This document shows positions 36,147 to 44,358 of a stretch of 64,000 nt of DNA, piece after piece; the stretch's first letter is position 1, and each line of letters begins with the position of its first letter. Made by a program: the position numbers and the translations under genes. The notes below the pieces were generated by a model. It saw nothing but the letters and a program-made list of their open reading frames with translations. It did no database searches and had not been told where the DNA came from. This DNA is from G965250275 sp965250275 (GTDB lineage Bacteria; Pseudomonadota; Alphaproteobacteria; Rhodobacterales; Rhodobacteraceae): positions 310,001 to 374,000 of the forward strand of contig OZ252297.1 in the NCBI GenBank assembly GCA_965250275.1, given 5' to 3'.

Positions 36147-37001
36147 ATGGATGTACCCCGATCTCAACTGCCGCCCCTGGAATGGATCCGGGCGTTTGAA
36201 GCCGCAGCGCGCTGCGGCAGCTTTACCGCGGCGGCGTCCGAGATCGGCATCACTCAGTCCGCTGTCAGCCAAAGGATCGCGCAGCTGGAACGGCGGCTCG
36301 GAGCGACTTTGTTTCAACGCGAGGCGCGGGCAGTATCGTTGACCGTCGAAGGTGAAGCGTGGCTGCCCCATGTTCAAAGCGCGCTTGGTGCGCTGCGTGA
36401 CAGTTCCGAGGCTCTGTTTGGGGCGGACCCCCGTTCTTTGACCATCTCTGCCAGCCAATCTGTCATCGAGCTTTGGATCTTGCCGCGCCTTGAGGCGTTC
36501 AAGGCAATAGCTGGTGGTCAGTTGTCAATCCAAACAATGGTGCTTGGGGCCCATGACGCTCCTCCCGACGATGTCCTTGGCATCCGGTACGGCACGGGCA
36601 ATTGGCCCCTTGCCTACAAGCAACCGCTTTACTCAGAGCGCCTCGCTCCTGTGGCGTCACCACAGTTGGTAAAGGACGCGCGTGATTGGCGGTATCTGCC
36701 CAGAATCGCGTGCTCGGGCCCCAGACCGGGTTGGCATGACTGGACATCTCAGTGTGAGTGGCCAACCACGCCAGTGCCACATCTGCGGTTCGACACCTTC
36801 TTGTCTGGACTGAGTGCCGCGCTGGCGGGTGAGGGGGTGCTGCTTGGCTCGTTGCCACTGTGCAGCCATCACTTTGAGGAGGGTCGGTTGGTTCAACTAG
36901 GTGAGGACATCCTGTACCACCACGAGACATACTGGCTCATAGCGGACAAGCCCGCGCTGTCCCGGCTTCAGTGGGATGCCATTGCGGCTCTGACAGAGTA
37001 A
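36147..37001 (+). CDS. LysR-family regulator, divergent from tmpAB-like genes
   Basis: The product is 284 aa. The winged helix is at residues ~10-65 (AFEAAARCGSFTAAASEIGI, then TQSAVSQRIAQLE). A periplasmic-binding-like effector domain follows (SASQSVIELWILPRLEAF). The 95-bp gap to the tmpA-like start is typical of LysR-regulated divergent promoters. It probably activates tmpAB in response to the substrate (inference). Confidence 0.9.
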   Translation: MDVPRSQLPPLEWIRAFEAAARCGSFTAAASEIGITQSAVSQRIAQLERRLGATLFQREARAVSLTVEGEAWLPHVQSALGALRDSSEALFGADPRSLTISASQSVIELWILPRLEAFKAIAGGQLSIQTMVLGAHDAPPDDVLGIRYGTGNWPLAYKQPLYSERLAPVASPQLVKDARDWRYLPRIACSGPRPGWHDWTSQCEWPTTPVPHLRFDTFLSGLSAALAGEGVLLGSLPLCSHHFEEGRLVQLGEDILYHHETYWLIADKPALSRLQWDAIAALTE

Positions 37002-37048
37002 CGCGCGTTACGGCCCCAGCGCTGGACATCAGACCGCTTGGTTTCGGA

Positions 37049-37771
37049 TCATGTGTGATCGAGAAAATCCTCGATCAGTCGATTGAAGTAGTCCGGGCGT
37101 TCCATGTGCACGGCGTGGGCACAGGCTGGAACAACTGCAAGGTTCGCATTGGGAATGCGATCCCAGAGCTCCTGAATCTGAGACCATGGGTAGGTGCGGT
37201 CCCCGTCTCCCCAGACAATCAGAGTGCGCGCACGAATGGCGTCGAGGTATGCAACCCCCGTCCAGTCTCGCATGGCTTCAAGACCCGCAAGAATTGCTGG
37301 CAAGCCTGCCTTTTCCGCGATGCCCGCGCAGGACGGGAAACCGGGCGCTTCCGCTTCATCGAGGAACCAAGTGGCCGCAATGCGTCGCGCCGTTTCGCGC
37401 GGACCATCTTCGCGTGCCCGTTGCATCGACGTCTCAATCGTCTCGAATCGGCCGGGCAGCAATCCCCTGGGGCCAGTGCCGTAAAGGATCAGGCTGTTCA
37501 CACGGGTCGGGGCACTGTGCACCATTTCCTGTACGATCATGCCGCCCATCGAGTGCCCCAGCAGATCGAAGCGCTCGATGCCTTGGCGGGTCAGGGTGTC
37601 CAAGGCCCATTCAGCGAACCCTTCGATTGAACGCACTGGGGGCAGATCGGCATTTTGTCCGAACCCCGGCAGGTCCAAGCAGACAAAGTCTCGGTGCTCT
37701 GCCAGTGGTGCCTGGGCCGCCCATTGCGCGCTGCCGCCCATGAAACCATGGACAAAAACCAAAGGCGTCAA
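37049..37771 (-). CDS. Alpha/beta hydrolase
   Basis: The product is 240 aa. The oxyanion region is VFVHGFMGGSAQW, the nucleophile elbow is LGHSMGGMIV (Ser near 95), the acid is in VWGDGDRTYPW, and the His is in CAHAVHMERPDYF. The start overlaps the permease stop upstream, so it is the last gene of the betaine-importer operon. It probably hydrolyses an ester, perhaps a betaine or choline ester brought in by that importer (inference). Confidence 0.85.
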   Translation of the reverse strand: MTPLVFVHGFMGGSAQWAAQAPLAEHRDFVCLDLPGFGQNADLPPVRSIEGFAEWALDTLTRQGIERFDLLGHSMGGMIVQEMVHSAPTRVNSLILYGTGPRGLLPGRFETIETSMQRAREDGPRETARRIAATWFLDEAEAPGFPSCAGIAEKAGLPAILAGLEAMRDWTGVAYLDAIRARTLIVWGDGDRTYPWSQIQELWDRIPNANLAVVPACAHAVHMERPDYFNRLIEDFLDHT

Positions 37772-39309
37772 CGACGTCCGCCCTGCACAATCCGATCGAG
37801 GATCATTGCGCAGAAGAGAATGGCAAACCCGGCAAGGATACCCTGCCCGACGTTGGCATATTGCAGCGCTTCCAGAACGTCTTCACCCAATCCTTTGGCG
37901 CCGATCAGAGACGCCACCACAACCATGGCCAACGACAACATAATCGTCTGATTGATCCCGGCTCGGATCGACGGGCCCGCCAATGGCAGATCAACCCTGG
38001 TCAACAGGTACCACTTGTTCGCTCCGAAACTGATGGCCGCTTCGCGAACGCTTTCCGGGACACCGCGCAATCCCAGAACGGTCAAACGGACCACCGGCGT
38101 GCCGCCAAAGATCATTGTGGTCACGACCGCCGCAGGCTTTCCGGTGCCAAAGAACGCAATCACCGGGATCATGAACACGAAGGCGGGCATGGTCTGCATG
38201 AAATCCATTATTGGCTGGATGGCTGCGTAGAACCGTGGTCGCCGTGCAGCGAACATGCCAAGCGGAATCCCGATGACAATCGACAAACAGGCTGCCGTTC
38301 CCAGAAGCGCCAGCGTGGTCATGGCTTTTTCCCAAAACCCGAGCAGACCCATATAGGCCAAGAACGCTCCGGAATAGATCGCCATGCGCACACCGGCGGT
38401 CAGCCAGGTCAGCAGAATGATGAGGCTGGCAATCACGATCCAAGGCGTGCTGACGAATACGACTTCGAGCGCGTCCAGAACCAGTCGGATACAATATGTG
38501 ATCGCATCAAAAAGTGCCTCGCCGTTCAGAACGGCCCAGTTGAAAAAGGCTTCGACACCATCAATGCTGACCAACCGTATTTCCGGATTTGTCGGGAAAT
38601 CCGAAAGGATCGTGAATCGCTCCGGAAAACTGTAGTGCAACATTGCTGCGGCAACGATCAGCGACATGAAGACCGCGCTGAAGATGATCTGGGAAACCGG
38701 CATCCCCGACCGAACGGTCCGGTCGCTCAACCAGTCTGAAAACCGCGCCTCGAGCGCAGTGTTGGCGACGATGGCTTGAGCCGCCTTTACCAGGATCAGA
38801 ATGGCCAGCCCGGTCAGAGCGATCGTGGGCCCTTCGGCTGCCAGAGCTTCGGCTTCGGCACGTATGCCCCCGATATTGGCTTCGAGTGAGTCAACGGTAC
38901 GCTGGTAAACATCGACTTTGTCGGAATTGGTTTCGATGGCGGTGGCGAGCTGTTGCCGTCGCAGTTCCAGCGTGCCTTCGATTGATGCAATGCGGGCCAT
39001 CGCATCGGAGGCGAGATCCCCAAACAGTCCGCGGGCAATTTGCACAAAGGCCAGCGTTTCGATGATCAGAAACGGCAGTGCCCAGTTCCACAACCCGCGC
39101 GCGCCGAACCATACCGGGCCGAACAACCCGGCCATCGCGTTGAAGGTCGGTGTAAACCGCGACGACGCGCCGATCTTGTCGAACATCGCGATGTAGTAGT
39201 CAGGATGGGTGCGGACAAAGGTTCGGATGTTTTCGCGGCGTTCTTCGGCATAGGCCCGCGCCGCGTCCGAGTCGGTATCTTCCAGCGGGTTGACTTGTGA
39301 ATCTTTCAT
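37768..39309 (-). CDS. ProU-type ABC permease with long N-terminal extension
   Basis: The product is 513 aa, much longer than the ~280-350 aa of usual ProW/OpuAB permeases. The C-terminal half has the permease core, with the EAA-loop-like stretch ESVREAAISFGANKWYLLTR. The N-terminal half has a soluble segment, a membrane helix, a predicted coiled coil near residues 100-160 (RIASIEGTLELRRQQLATAI, SLEANIGGIRAEAEAL) and two more helices. Start and stop overlap its neighbours by 4 bases. It forms the membrane channel of a betaine/quaternary amine importer. Confidence 0.9.
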   Translation of the reverse strand: MKDSQVNPLEDTDSDAARAYAEERRENIRTFVRTHPDYYIAMFDKIGASSRFTPTFNAMAGLFGPVWFGARGLWNWALPFLIIETLAFVQIARGLFGDLASDAMARIASIEGTLELRRQQLATAIETNSDKVDVYQRTVDSLEANIGGIRAEAEALAAEGPTIALTGLAILILVKAAQAIVANTALEARFSDWLSDRTVRSGMPVSQIIFSAVFMSLIVAAAMLHYSFPERFTILSDFPTNPEIRLVSIDGVEAFFNWAVLNGEALFDAITYCIRLVLDALEVVFVSTPWIVIASLIILLTWLTAGVRMAIYSGAFLAYMGLLGFWEKAMTTLALLGTAACLSIVIGIPLGMFAARRPRFYAAIQPIMDFMQTMPAFVFMIPVIAFFGTGKPAAVVTTMIFGGTPVVRLTVLGLRGVPESVREAAISFGANKWYLLTRVDLPLAGPSIRAGINQTIMLSLAMVVVASLIGAKGLGEDVLEALQYANVGQGILAGFAILFCAMILDRIVQGGRR

Positions 39310-40253
39310 GACACTTCGGTCCCTTCGATCACAGTGCGCAATAGGTCAGCACGGGTGATGACGCCTGAATCCTTGCTGTCGGTCTGGACGACAATCGGAT
39401 TATCGTCATCAATGGCCAGATTGATCAGCGTGCTCAGCGTTTCGTTTTCATCGACACGTGGCCCGTCAGGCGAAAGCGGGCCCTTCTGGGCCACATACTC
39501 GTCCACCGGCGTCATCACCGCATGGGCGTGCACCACTTTGAGGCGCGATATTCCTGCCACGAAGTCAGCCACATAGTCGTCCGCTGGTTCCATGACGATA
39601 TCCTCGGCGGTTCCGATCTGAACCATCTTGCCGTCGCGCATGATCGCAATGCGGTCGCCAATGCGAACGGCTTCGTCCAGGTCGTGGGTGATGAAGATCG
39701 TGGTCTTTTTGAGGATTTTGCTGAGACGGATAAACTCGTCCTGAAGCTGCCGACGGATCAGCGGGTCGAGTGCCGAGAAGGGCTCGTCCATCAAGAGAAC
39801 GTCGGGGTTTGCCGCAAGCGCGCGCGCAAGACCAACGCGTTGCTGCATGCCGCCTGACAGCTCATGCGCAAACTTGGATCCCCATGCGCCAAGTTCAACG
39901 ATGTCCAGGATCGCTGCAGCCTGCCTCATGCGCTCGTTTTTGGCAACTTTGCGAATCTCTAGTGGCATCGCGACATTGTCGAGGACCGAACGGTGGGGCA
40001 TCAGAGCGAAGTTCTGAAATACCATCCCGATTTTTTGGTTCCGAAATCTCTGCAGTTGGCGCGGCCCCAGCGCCATGACATCAGTGCCTTCGATTTCGAT
40101 CTTTCCAGCGGTGGGCTCCAGCAGCCGGTTGAAATGACGTACCAGCGTGGACTTGCCGCTGCCCGAAAGCCCCATAATGCAAAAGATCTCGCCCCGGTTC
40201 ACGGACAGGCTGACATCAGCGACCCCTACCACGGAGTTGAACTGTTCCAGCAC
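39306..40253 (-). CDS. ProV-type ABC ATPase, possibly translated from an internal GTG
   Basis: The product is 315 aa from a GTG at 40253. Walker A is GLSGSGKST, the signature is LSGGMQQRVGLARALA, and Walker B is VLLMDEPFSALDP. The H-loop is FITHDLDEA. C-terminal CBS-like segments sense ionic strength in relatives. The natural start appears to be an ATG at 40361, but codon 21 of that frame is TAG. From the GTG the protein lacks the first beta strand and the aromatic A-loop residue that stacks on ATP. It may be impaired or rescued by re-initiation. Confidence 0.8.
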   Translation of the reverse strand: MLEQFNSVVGVADVSLSVNRGEIFCIMGLSGSGKSTLVRHFNRLLEPTAGKIEIEGTDVMALGPRQLQRFRNQKIGMVFQNFALMPHRSVLDNVAMPLEIRKVAKNERMRQAAAILDIVELGAWGSKFAHELSGGMQQRVGLARALAANPDVLLMDEPFSALDPLIRRQLQDEFIRLSKILKKTTIFITHDLDEAVRIGDRIAIMRDGKMVQIGTAEDIVMEPADDYVADFVAGISRLKVVHAHAVMTPVDEYVAQKGPLSPDGPRVDENETLSTLINLAIDDDNPIVVQTDSKDSGVITRADLLRTVIEGTEVS

Positions 40254-40361
40254 TTCCGCCTTTCCAAGTCCGCGCTCGCGTACAGCTTTCAGCGCCGCCT
40301 AAGCATTTGCACCGAAAATCTTCCAGACATTGGAGATTTCTATGACGGTCTCATTGTTCAT
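40254..40361 (-). pseudogene. Original 5' end of the ABC ATPase, cut off by an amber codon
   Basis: In frame with the ATPase, ATG at 40361 reads MNNETVIEISNVWKIFGANA, then TAG (40301-40299), then AALKAVRERGLGKAEV joining the GTG. Family proteins usually have Gln or Glu where the TAG is, so a single C-to-T change (CAG to TAG) explains it. No frameshift is present. Confidence 0.8.
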
Positions 40362-40391
40362 ATCGGGAAGGCCCTGCTGATGTGCGGCACG

Positions 40392-40421
40392 ATGCGGCGC
40401 CGTCCGAAGGAGGCGCCGCAT
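40392..40421 (-). terminator. Intercistronic hairpin between binding-protein and ATPase genes
   Basis: Ten-base perfect arms (ATGCGGCGCC and GGCGCCGCAT) flank a 10-base loop. There is no T-tract. It probably stabilises the binding-protein mRNA or attenuates downstream expression, as often seen after ABC binding-protein genes. Confidence 0.7.
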
Positions 40422-40442
40422 TCAAGTCCTACTGGACGGGGA

Positions 40443-41408
40443 TCAAAGCCCCAGCCAGCTGTCGACGCGGTCCGAGTTGGCTTCGACCCACTCTTTGGCG
40501 ACGTCAGCCGGGTCGCGACCGTTTGCGCTGATCTCGAATGCAAGGGCGCTCACATCATCCGCGGTGACTGCAAAGTTGGCAAAAAACTCGGCGATGGCGG
40601 GCGATCTGTCCACCAGCGAGTTCGACCAGGCAATCTGGACGTTCTTCAGCGCGTCTTTTGACGCAACCATCGACTTCTCGTACCAGTCTGCGTCGTCAGA
40701 CGGCTGCACCATTACGTACTTTTCGGGATCGTAAGCTGGCTCTGTCAGCATTTCGACGTCGAACATGAACCAGACCGCGTGTGGTTTGTAGCAATAGAAG
40801 GCGTAGCCTTCACCCTTCGCGATGCTGTCCTTGATCCGTGCGGTTTTGACACTTTCCTCAGCGCGGATTGGCTCGATGAAATCCAGCAGCCCATAGTCGC
40901 GGGTTTTGACTTCGTTCACGTTCGCCGAGGCCCAGCCCGGAGCACCAATCCACATTTCACCTTTGCCATTACCGTCGCTGTCCATCAGTGCGGCAACGTC
41001 TGGACGGCCCAGATCGGCAATGTCGGTGATGTTGTTTGCTTCACCGAAAGCTTTGGACACGCAGAATCCCTGATTGCCTTCGTAGGGATTGGAGGACAGC
41101 GTAACTGTTCCGGCATCGTCTACGTATTTCTTGGTGAAGCTTTCCTGATTGGGCAGCCAGACGTCAGGATGCACGTCAATATCGCCCTTGCCCTGATCCA
41201 TAGCCTGGAAGATCGTGGCATTGTTGCCAGGCACGTACTCAACTGTGCCACCAACACGCGTGGCGACAACTTCTCCCAGCAGATGTGCGATGGCCTGCGC
41301 GCCGGTCCAGGACGGAACGCCGATCTTAACTTCTTCGGCGGCAAGCGCGGGCAAAGCCAAGACGCTGACAGCCGCCGCAAATCCGACGGATTTGATGTAT
41401 GGTTTCAT
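40443..41408 (-). CDS. Glycine betaine/proline-type ABC substrate-binding protein (ProX/OpuAC)
   Basis: The product is 321 aa. The signal peptide is SVGFAAAVSVLALPALAAEE. The mature start VKIGVPSWTGAQAIAHLL, the DIDVHPDVWLPNQ segment and several Trp residues (GAPGWASANV, HAVWFMFDVEM) suit an aromatic cage for a quaternary ammonium. It is the first importer gene of the operon that continues with the ATPase, permease and hydrolase. The ligand may be glycine betaine or a related phosphonate, given the tmpAB-like neighbours. Confidence 0.9.
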   Translation of the reverse strand: MKPYIKSVGFAAAVSVLALPALAAEEVKIGVPSWTGAQAIAHLLGEVVATRVGGTVEYVPGNNATIFQAMDQGKGDIDVHPDVWLPNQESFTKKYVDDAGTVTLSSNPYEGNQGFCVSKAFGEANNITDIADLGRPDVAALMDSDGNGKGEMWIGAPGWASANVNEVKTRDYGLLDFIEPIRAEESVKTARIKDSIAKGEGYAFYCYKPHAVWFMFDVEMLTEPAYDPEKYVMVQPSDDADWYEKSMVASKDALKNVQIAWSNSLVDRSPAIAEFFANFAVTADDVSALAFEISANGRDPADVAKEWVEANSDRVDSWLGL

Positions 41409-41450
41409 TGTTTTCTCCTCTGTTGTGAAACGCCACTTCCGGGCGTCTAT

Positions 41451-42494
41451 TCAGGTCATGCCTCCGCTCAGCTGCGACTGGTACGCGAAAAGCGCCGTGG
41501 CGCCGCCGGTGTGCAGGAACAGGACGTTATCATTTGATTTGAAGAAACCCTGCCTGATCATTCCGATCAAGCCCGCCATCCCTTTGGCGGAATAGACCGG
41601 GTCAAGAAGGATACCTTCTTGCCGCGCAGTCAGGTGAATTGCCTCCAAAGTAGACTCTGCGGGAATGCCGTAGCCTTCCCCGACGTAGCAATCATCAACC
41701 AAGATCTTGCTGCGTGGTACGCCTTCGGCACCGAGCTTCTGCAGCGTTTTCTGGGTCAGGTCGTGGACAGCGTCGAGTTGACGTTCACGCGGCTGGCGCA
41801 CGCTGACCCCCATCACGGGCAGGTCGTGGTCGATCGCACTCAGGCCAGCGACGAGTCCGGCCTGTGTTCCGGTGCTACCGGTCGCCATGACCAGCCAATC
41901 GAACCGCTGCCCAGTTTCTTCGGTGTTGTCAGCGATCTCTTGGGCGCAAACGGCGTATCCCAGCGCACCGGTCGCATTGGAGCCTCCGCCGGGAATGAAA
42001 TAGGGTCGGTGCCCTTGTGCTCCGAGTGCGTCAGTGACGGCCATGGCTTCGGCATTCATATCCAATCCGGGCGGCCGGAACTCGTGCGTGGCGCCGAAAA
42101 GATTGTCGAGCAAAACGTTCCCGGTCTCTTCGTAAGAAGCAGGCTGATCAGGGACACGACGCTCAAGAAGGACGTGGCATTTCATGCCGACCTTGCAGGC
42201 CGCCGCAGCTGTTTGTCGGACGTGGTTGGACTGCACAGCGCCTTGGGTGACAAGGATGTCGGCCTTCTCACGCACAGCTTCACCGACAAGAAACTCCAGT
42301 TTCCGAGTCTTGTTTCCGCCGGTCGCAAGACCGGTGCAGTCATCGCGCTTAATGAACAGCCGCGGGCCGCCCAACAGTTCAGTGAGGCGCGGCATCGATT
42401 CGATAGGCGTCGGGCTATGACACAGTTTGATCCGCGGGAATGGGCTGAAATCAATGCGGGCCTGCTGCCGTTTCAAAGTCTCCGTGCCAGTCAT
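41451..42494 (-). CDS. PLP enzyme of the D-cysteine desulfhydrase / L-cysteate sulfo-lyase / ACC deaminase family
   Basis: The product is 347 aa. The PLP lysine lies in GGNKTRKLEFLVGEAV, followed by TQGAVQSNHVRQTAAAA. The phosphate-binding loop is TGSTGTQAGLVAGL, and LLDPVYSAKGMAGL is typical of the family. In roseobacters one branch (CuyA) releases sulfite and ammonia from L-cysteate; sequence alone does not separate it from D-cysteine desulfhydrase. It heads the importer operon on the minus strand and faces a LysR gene. Two PLP-lyase outcomes are therefore possible. Confidence 0.82.
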   Translation of the reverse strand: MTGTETLKRQQARIDFSPFPRIKLCHSPTPIESMPRLTELLGGPRLFIKRDDCTGLATGGNKTRKLEFLVGEAVREKADILVTQGAVQSNHVRQTAAAACKVGMKCHVLLERRVPDQPASYEETGNVLLDNLFGATHEFRPPGLDMNAEAMAVTDALGAQGHRPYFIPGGGSNATGALGYAVCAQEIADNTEETGQRFDWLVMATGSTGTQAGLVAGLSAIDHDLPVMGVSVRQPRERQLDAVHDLTQKTLQKLGAEGVPRSKILVDDCYVGEGYGIPAESTLEAIHLTARQEGILLDPVYSAKGMAGLIGMIRQGFFKSNDNVLFLHTGGATALFAYQSQLSGGMT

Positions 42495-42601
42495 GAACGC
42501 ATCTCCGCAGAATTCCGATGCAGGCAGCGTGCGGCAGAATCCTCGGTTCCGCCAATGTTATGTTAGAATGACATTATGCAGATTTTGCATTACAGAGCGG
42601 T

Positions 42602-43519
42602 ATGGAACTGTCTCTTTTTCGCGACCTCGAGCGGCTGGATCAGACCGGGAACTTCTCGCAGGCGGCGGCACTCGGAAATCTCAGTCAGCCCGCGTTCAGC
42701 CGGCGCATCAAGTCCTTGGAAACCTGGGTCGGGGCGACACTTGTCGACCGCTCGCGCCAGCCGGTTAAACTGACACAGTCTGGGGTTCAGATGCTGGAAG
42801 CCGGTTTGCAGGCCCTTGCCCGGATCGAACAGGAGCGCAGCCAGATCCTGGAAGCGCAGTCATTGCCGGACAAATATGTCGTCACCTTCGGAGCCCAACA
42901 TTCAATTGGCTGGCGCTTTTTTCCTGCGTGGTTGCAGGCGCTGGAAGAGGCGTTTGGTCCCATCCTCTCACGGTTGCGCGCGGACGACCTGCCAAATTGC
43001 CTGCACGATTTGAAGCACGGGGATGTGGATTTCGTCATCGCCTACCAAGACGGACAGACCCGGCCAGTCGTTGGTTTTTCTTCGATCTGTATCGGTGAGG
43101 ATCAGCTCATTCCGGTGTGCAAGCCAGACGCAAAGGGACAGCCTATGTTCCGGTTTGATTCGTCCGGAGTGGAAATGCCCTTTCTTCGGTTCGGTGATGC
43201 CGCCCCAATCGGCGCTCATTTAGAGCCGCTTTTTGAGCGGCAGAACCTCAATGCGCGGCTCCGCACGGTCTATGAAAACTCCATGGCAGGCGCGCTGCGG
43301 ATCAGGGCGCGGGCCGGAGATGGAGTGGCATGGCTTCCCAAGAGCCTCGTCTCCCCGGATCTCGAAAGCGGGCAGCTTGTCGGGACAGGCGAGCCGAACT
43401 GGAGCATCGATCTCGAGATACGGCTGTTCAGGAACCCGCAGCAATCCAATCGGGTAACGCGATCCATCTGGTCTTTCTTGGAGGTTCGGCAAGATGTCCC
43501 GTTCTTTCAGGCAGACTGA
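42602..43519 (+). CDS. LysR-family regulator, divergent from the PLP lyase
   Basis: The product is 305 aa. The helix-turn-helix is LDQTGNFSQAAALGNLSQPA, followed by FSRRIKSLETWVGATLVDRS. The effector domain starts near residue 90 (VVTFGAQHSIGWRFFPAW). Intergenic distance to the lyase is 107 bp. It probably controls the lyase-importer operon. Confidence 0.9.
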   Translation: MELSLFRDLERLDQTGNFSQAAALGNLSQPAFSRRIKSLETWVGATLVDRSRQPVKLTQSGVQMLEAGLQALARIEQERSQILEAQSLPDKYVVTFGAQHSIGWRFFPAWLQALEEAFGPILSRLRADDLPNCLHDLKHGDVDFVIAYQDGQTRPVVGFSSICIGEDQLIPVCKPDAKGQPMFRFDSSGVEMPFLRFGDAAPIGAHLEPLFERQNLNARLRTVYENSMAGALRIRARAGDGVAWLPKSLVSPDLESGQLVGTGEPNWSIDLEIRLFRNPQQSNRVTRSIWSFLEVRQDVPFFQAD

Positions 43520-43680
43520 TTATCCTCGCAAAACTCACCTCCGATCTCATATCGCGCCGGGGTGAACGCAGTGCCATGCGATAGTGTGGCTGCGCGGTTG
43601 AAAGAGGGCGTGCCCGTGAAACTCGGACCGATTTCGAGGGTCTTATCGTACATGCTTTTAGCAACGATCTGGCGGAGCGG

Positions 43681-44358
43681 TCACAGAGGAGAAATCCGGG
43701 TCGTTTGTGAGAACTTCTGCAGATAGTATCGCCCGGCCCCTATGCTCAGGCATATGTCGCGAGAGATGCGCCGGCCACGAAAGAGTACTTGCTTTGACCC
43801 AAGTTCTCGAATTCCCGGCCCGTCATGCAATGGCCCCCAAAGGCGCGCTGCGGCCCATCCAAGCTGGCGCAGTGCTGCATCGGTCGTGACGGATTTTTCA
43901 TTGGATACATCCAATTTAACGAAACTGCCGCTCTTGTGCGGGCTCTGGTTTCCCTGTTCGACGCTGTGTTGAGTGATCGCAATCCCACGCAGAAAGGCCG
44001 GTTCTGCCAGTCGGGTCATTGGTGAGAGTGTTTGTGGCGCACAGCCTTCGCCCAACCAGTGCCACTGCGCGGTCCCCTCGATCTCGGCCTCAACTTCGGT
44101 GAGTGTCACGCAGGCCAGCATTTGATCAATCATCCCAACACGCCCCGCATCAGTATTCAACGGAACGGGCGCATCTGGCGGCAGCTCGGCAATGTCAAGG
44201 ATCGGCGCATGAGCCAGAGAGAGCCACGCGGCGGCGAATCCGCGGCGGCGCATCAAATCGGCGCAGGACACAGCGAGCGGAAAGTATCCATCCAGCGTGT
44301 CCTCGAAGTACTGCGCTTCGACAAAGGCGATGTTGAGGTTTTCGGGTCGCGCCGCCAT
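43681..44358 (-). CDS. Unrecognised protein, last gene of the Rieske/GS-like operon
   Basis: The product is 225 aa. Its ATG directly follows the stop of the glutamine-synthetase-like gene, so it is in the same operon. It is soluble, with no signal peptide. Blocks that stand out are IAFVEAQYFEDTLDGYFPLA, LMRRRGFAAAWLSLAH and QWHWLGEGCAPQTLSP (Trp, His and Cys together). In aniline-type operons a glutamine amidotransferase-like gene accompanies the GS-like ligase, but no amidotransferase triad is seen here. Function unknown. Confidence 0.65.
   Translation of the reverse strand: MAARPENLNIAFVEAQYFEDTLDGYFPLAVSCADLMRRRGFAAAWLSLAHAPILDIAELPPDAPVPLNTDAGRVGMIDQMLACVTLTEVEAEIEGTAQWHWLGEGCAPQTLSPMTRLAEPAFLRGIAITQHSVEQGNQSPHKSGSFVKLDVSNEKSVTTDAALRQLGWAAARLWGPLHDGPGIRELGSKQVLFRGRRISRDICLSIGAGRYYLQKFSQTTRISPL

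Noticed and set aside
43681..44358. Unknown operon protein as a TdnT-like glutamine amidotransferase
   Set aside because: The nucleophile-elbow Cys and His/Glu pattern of class I amidotransferases is not visible.
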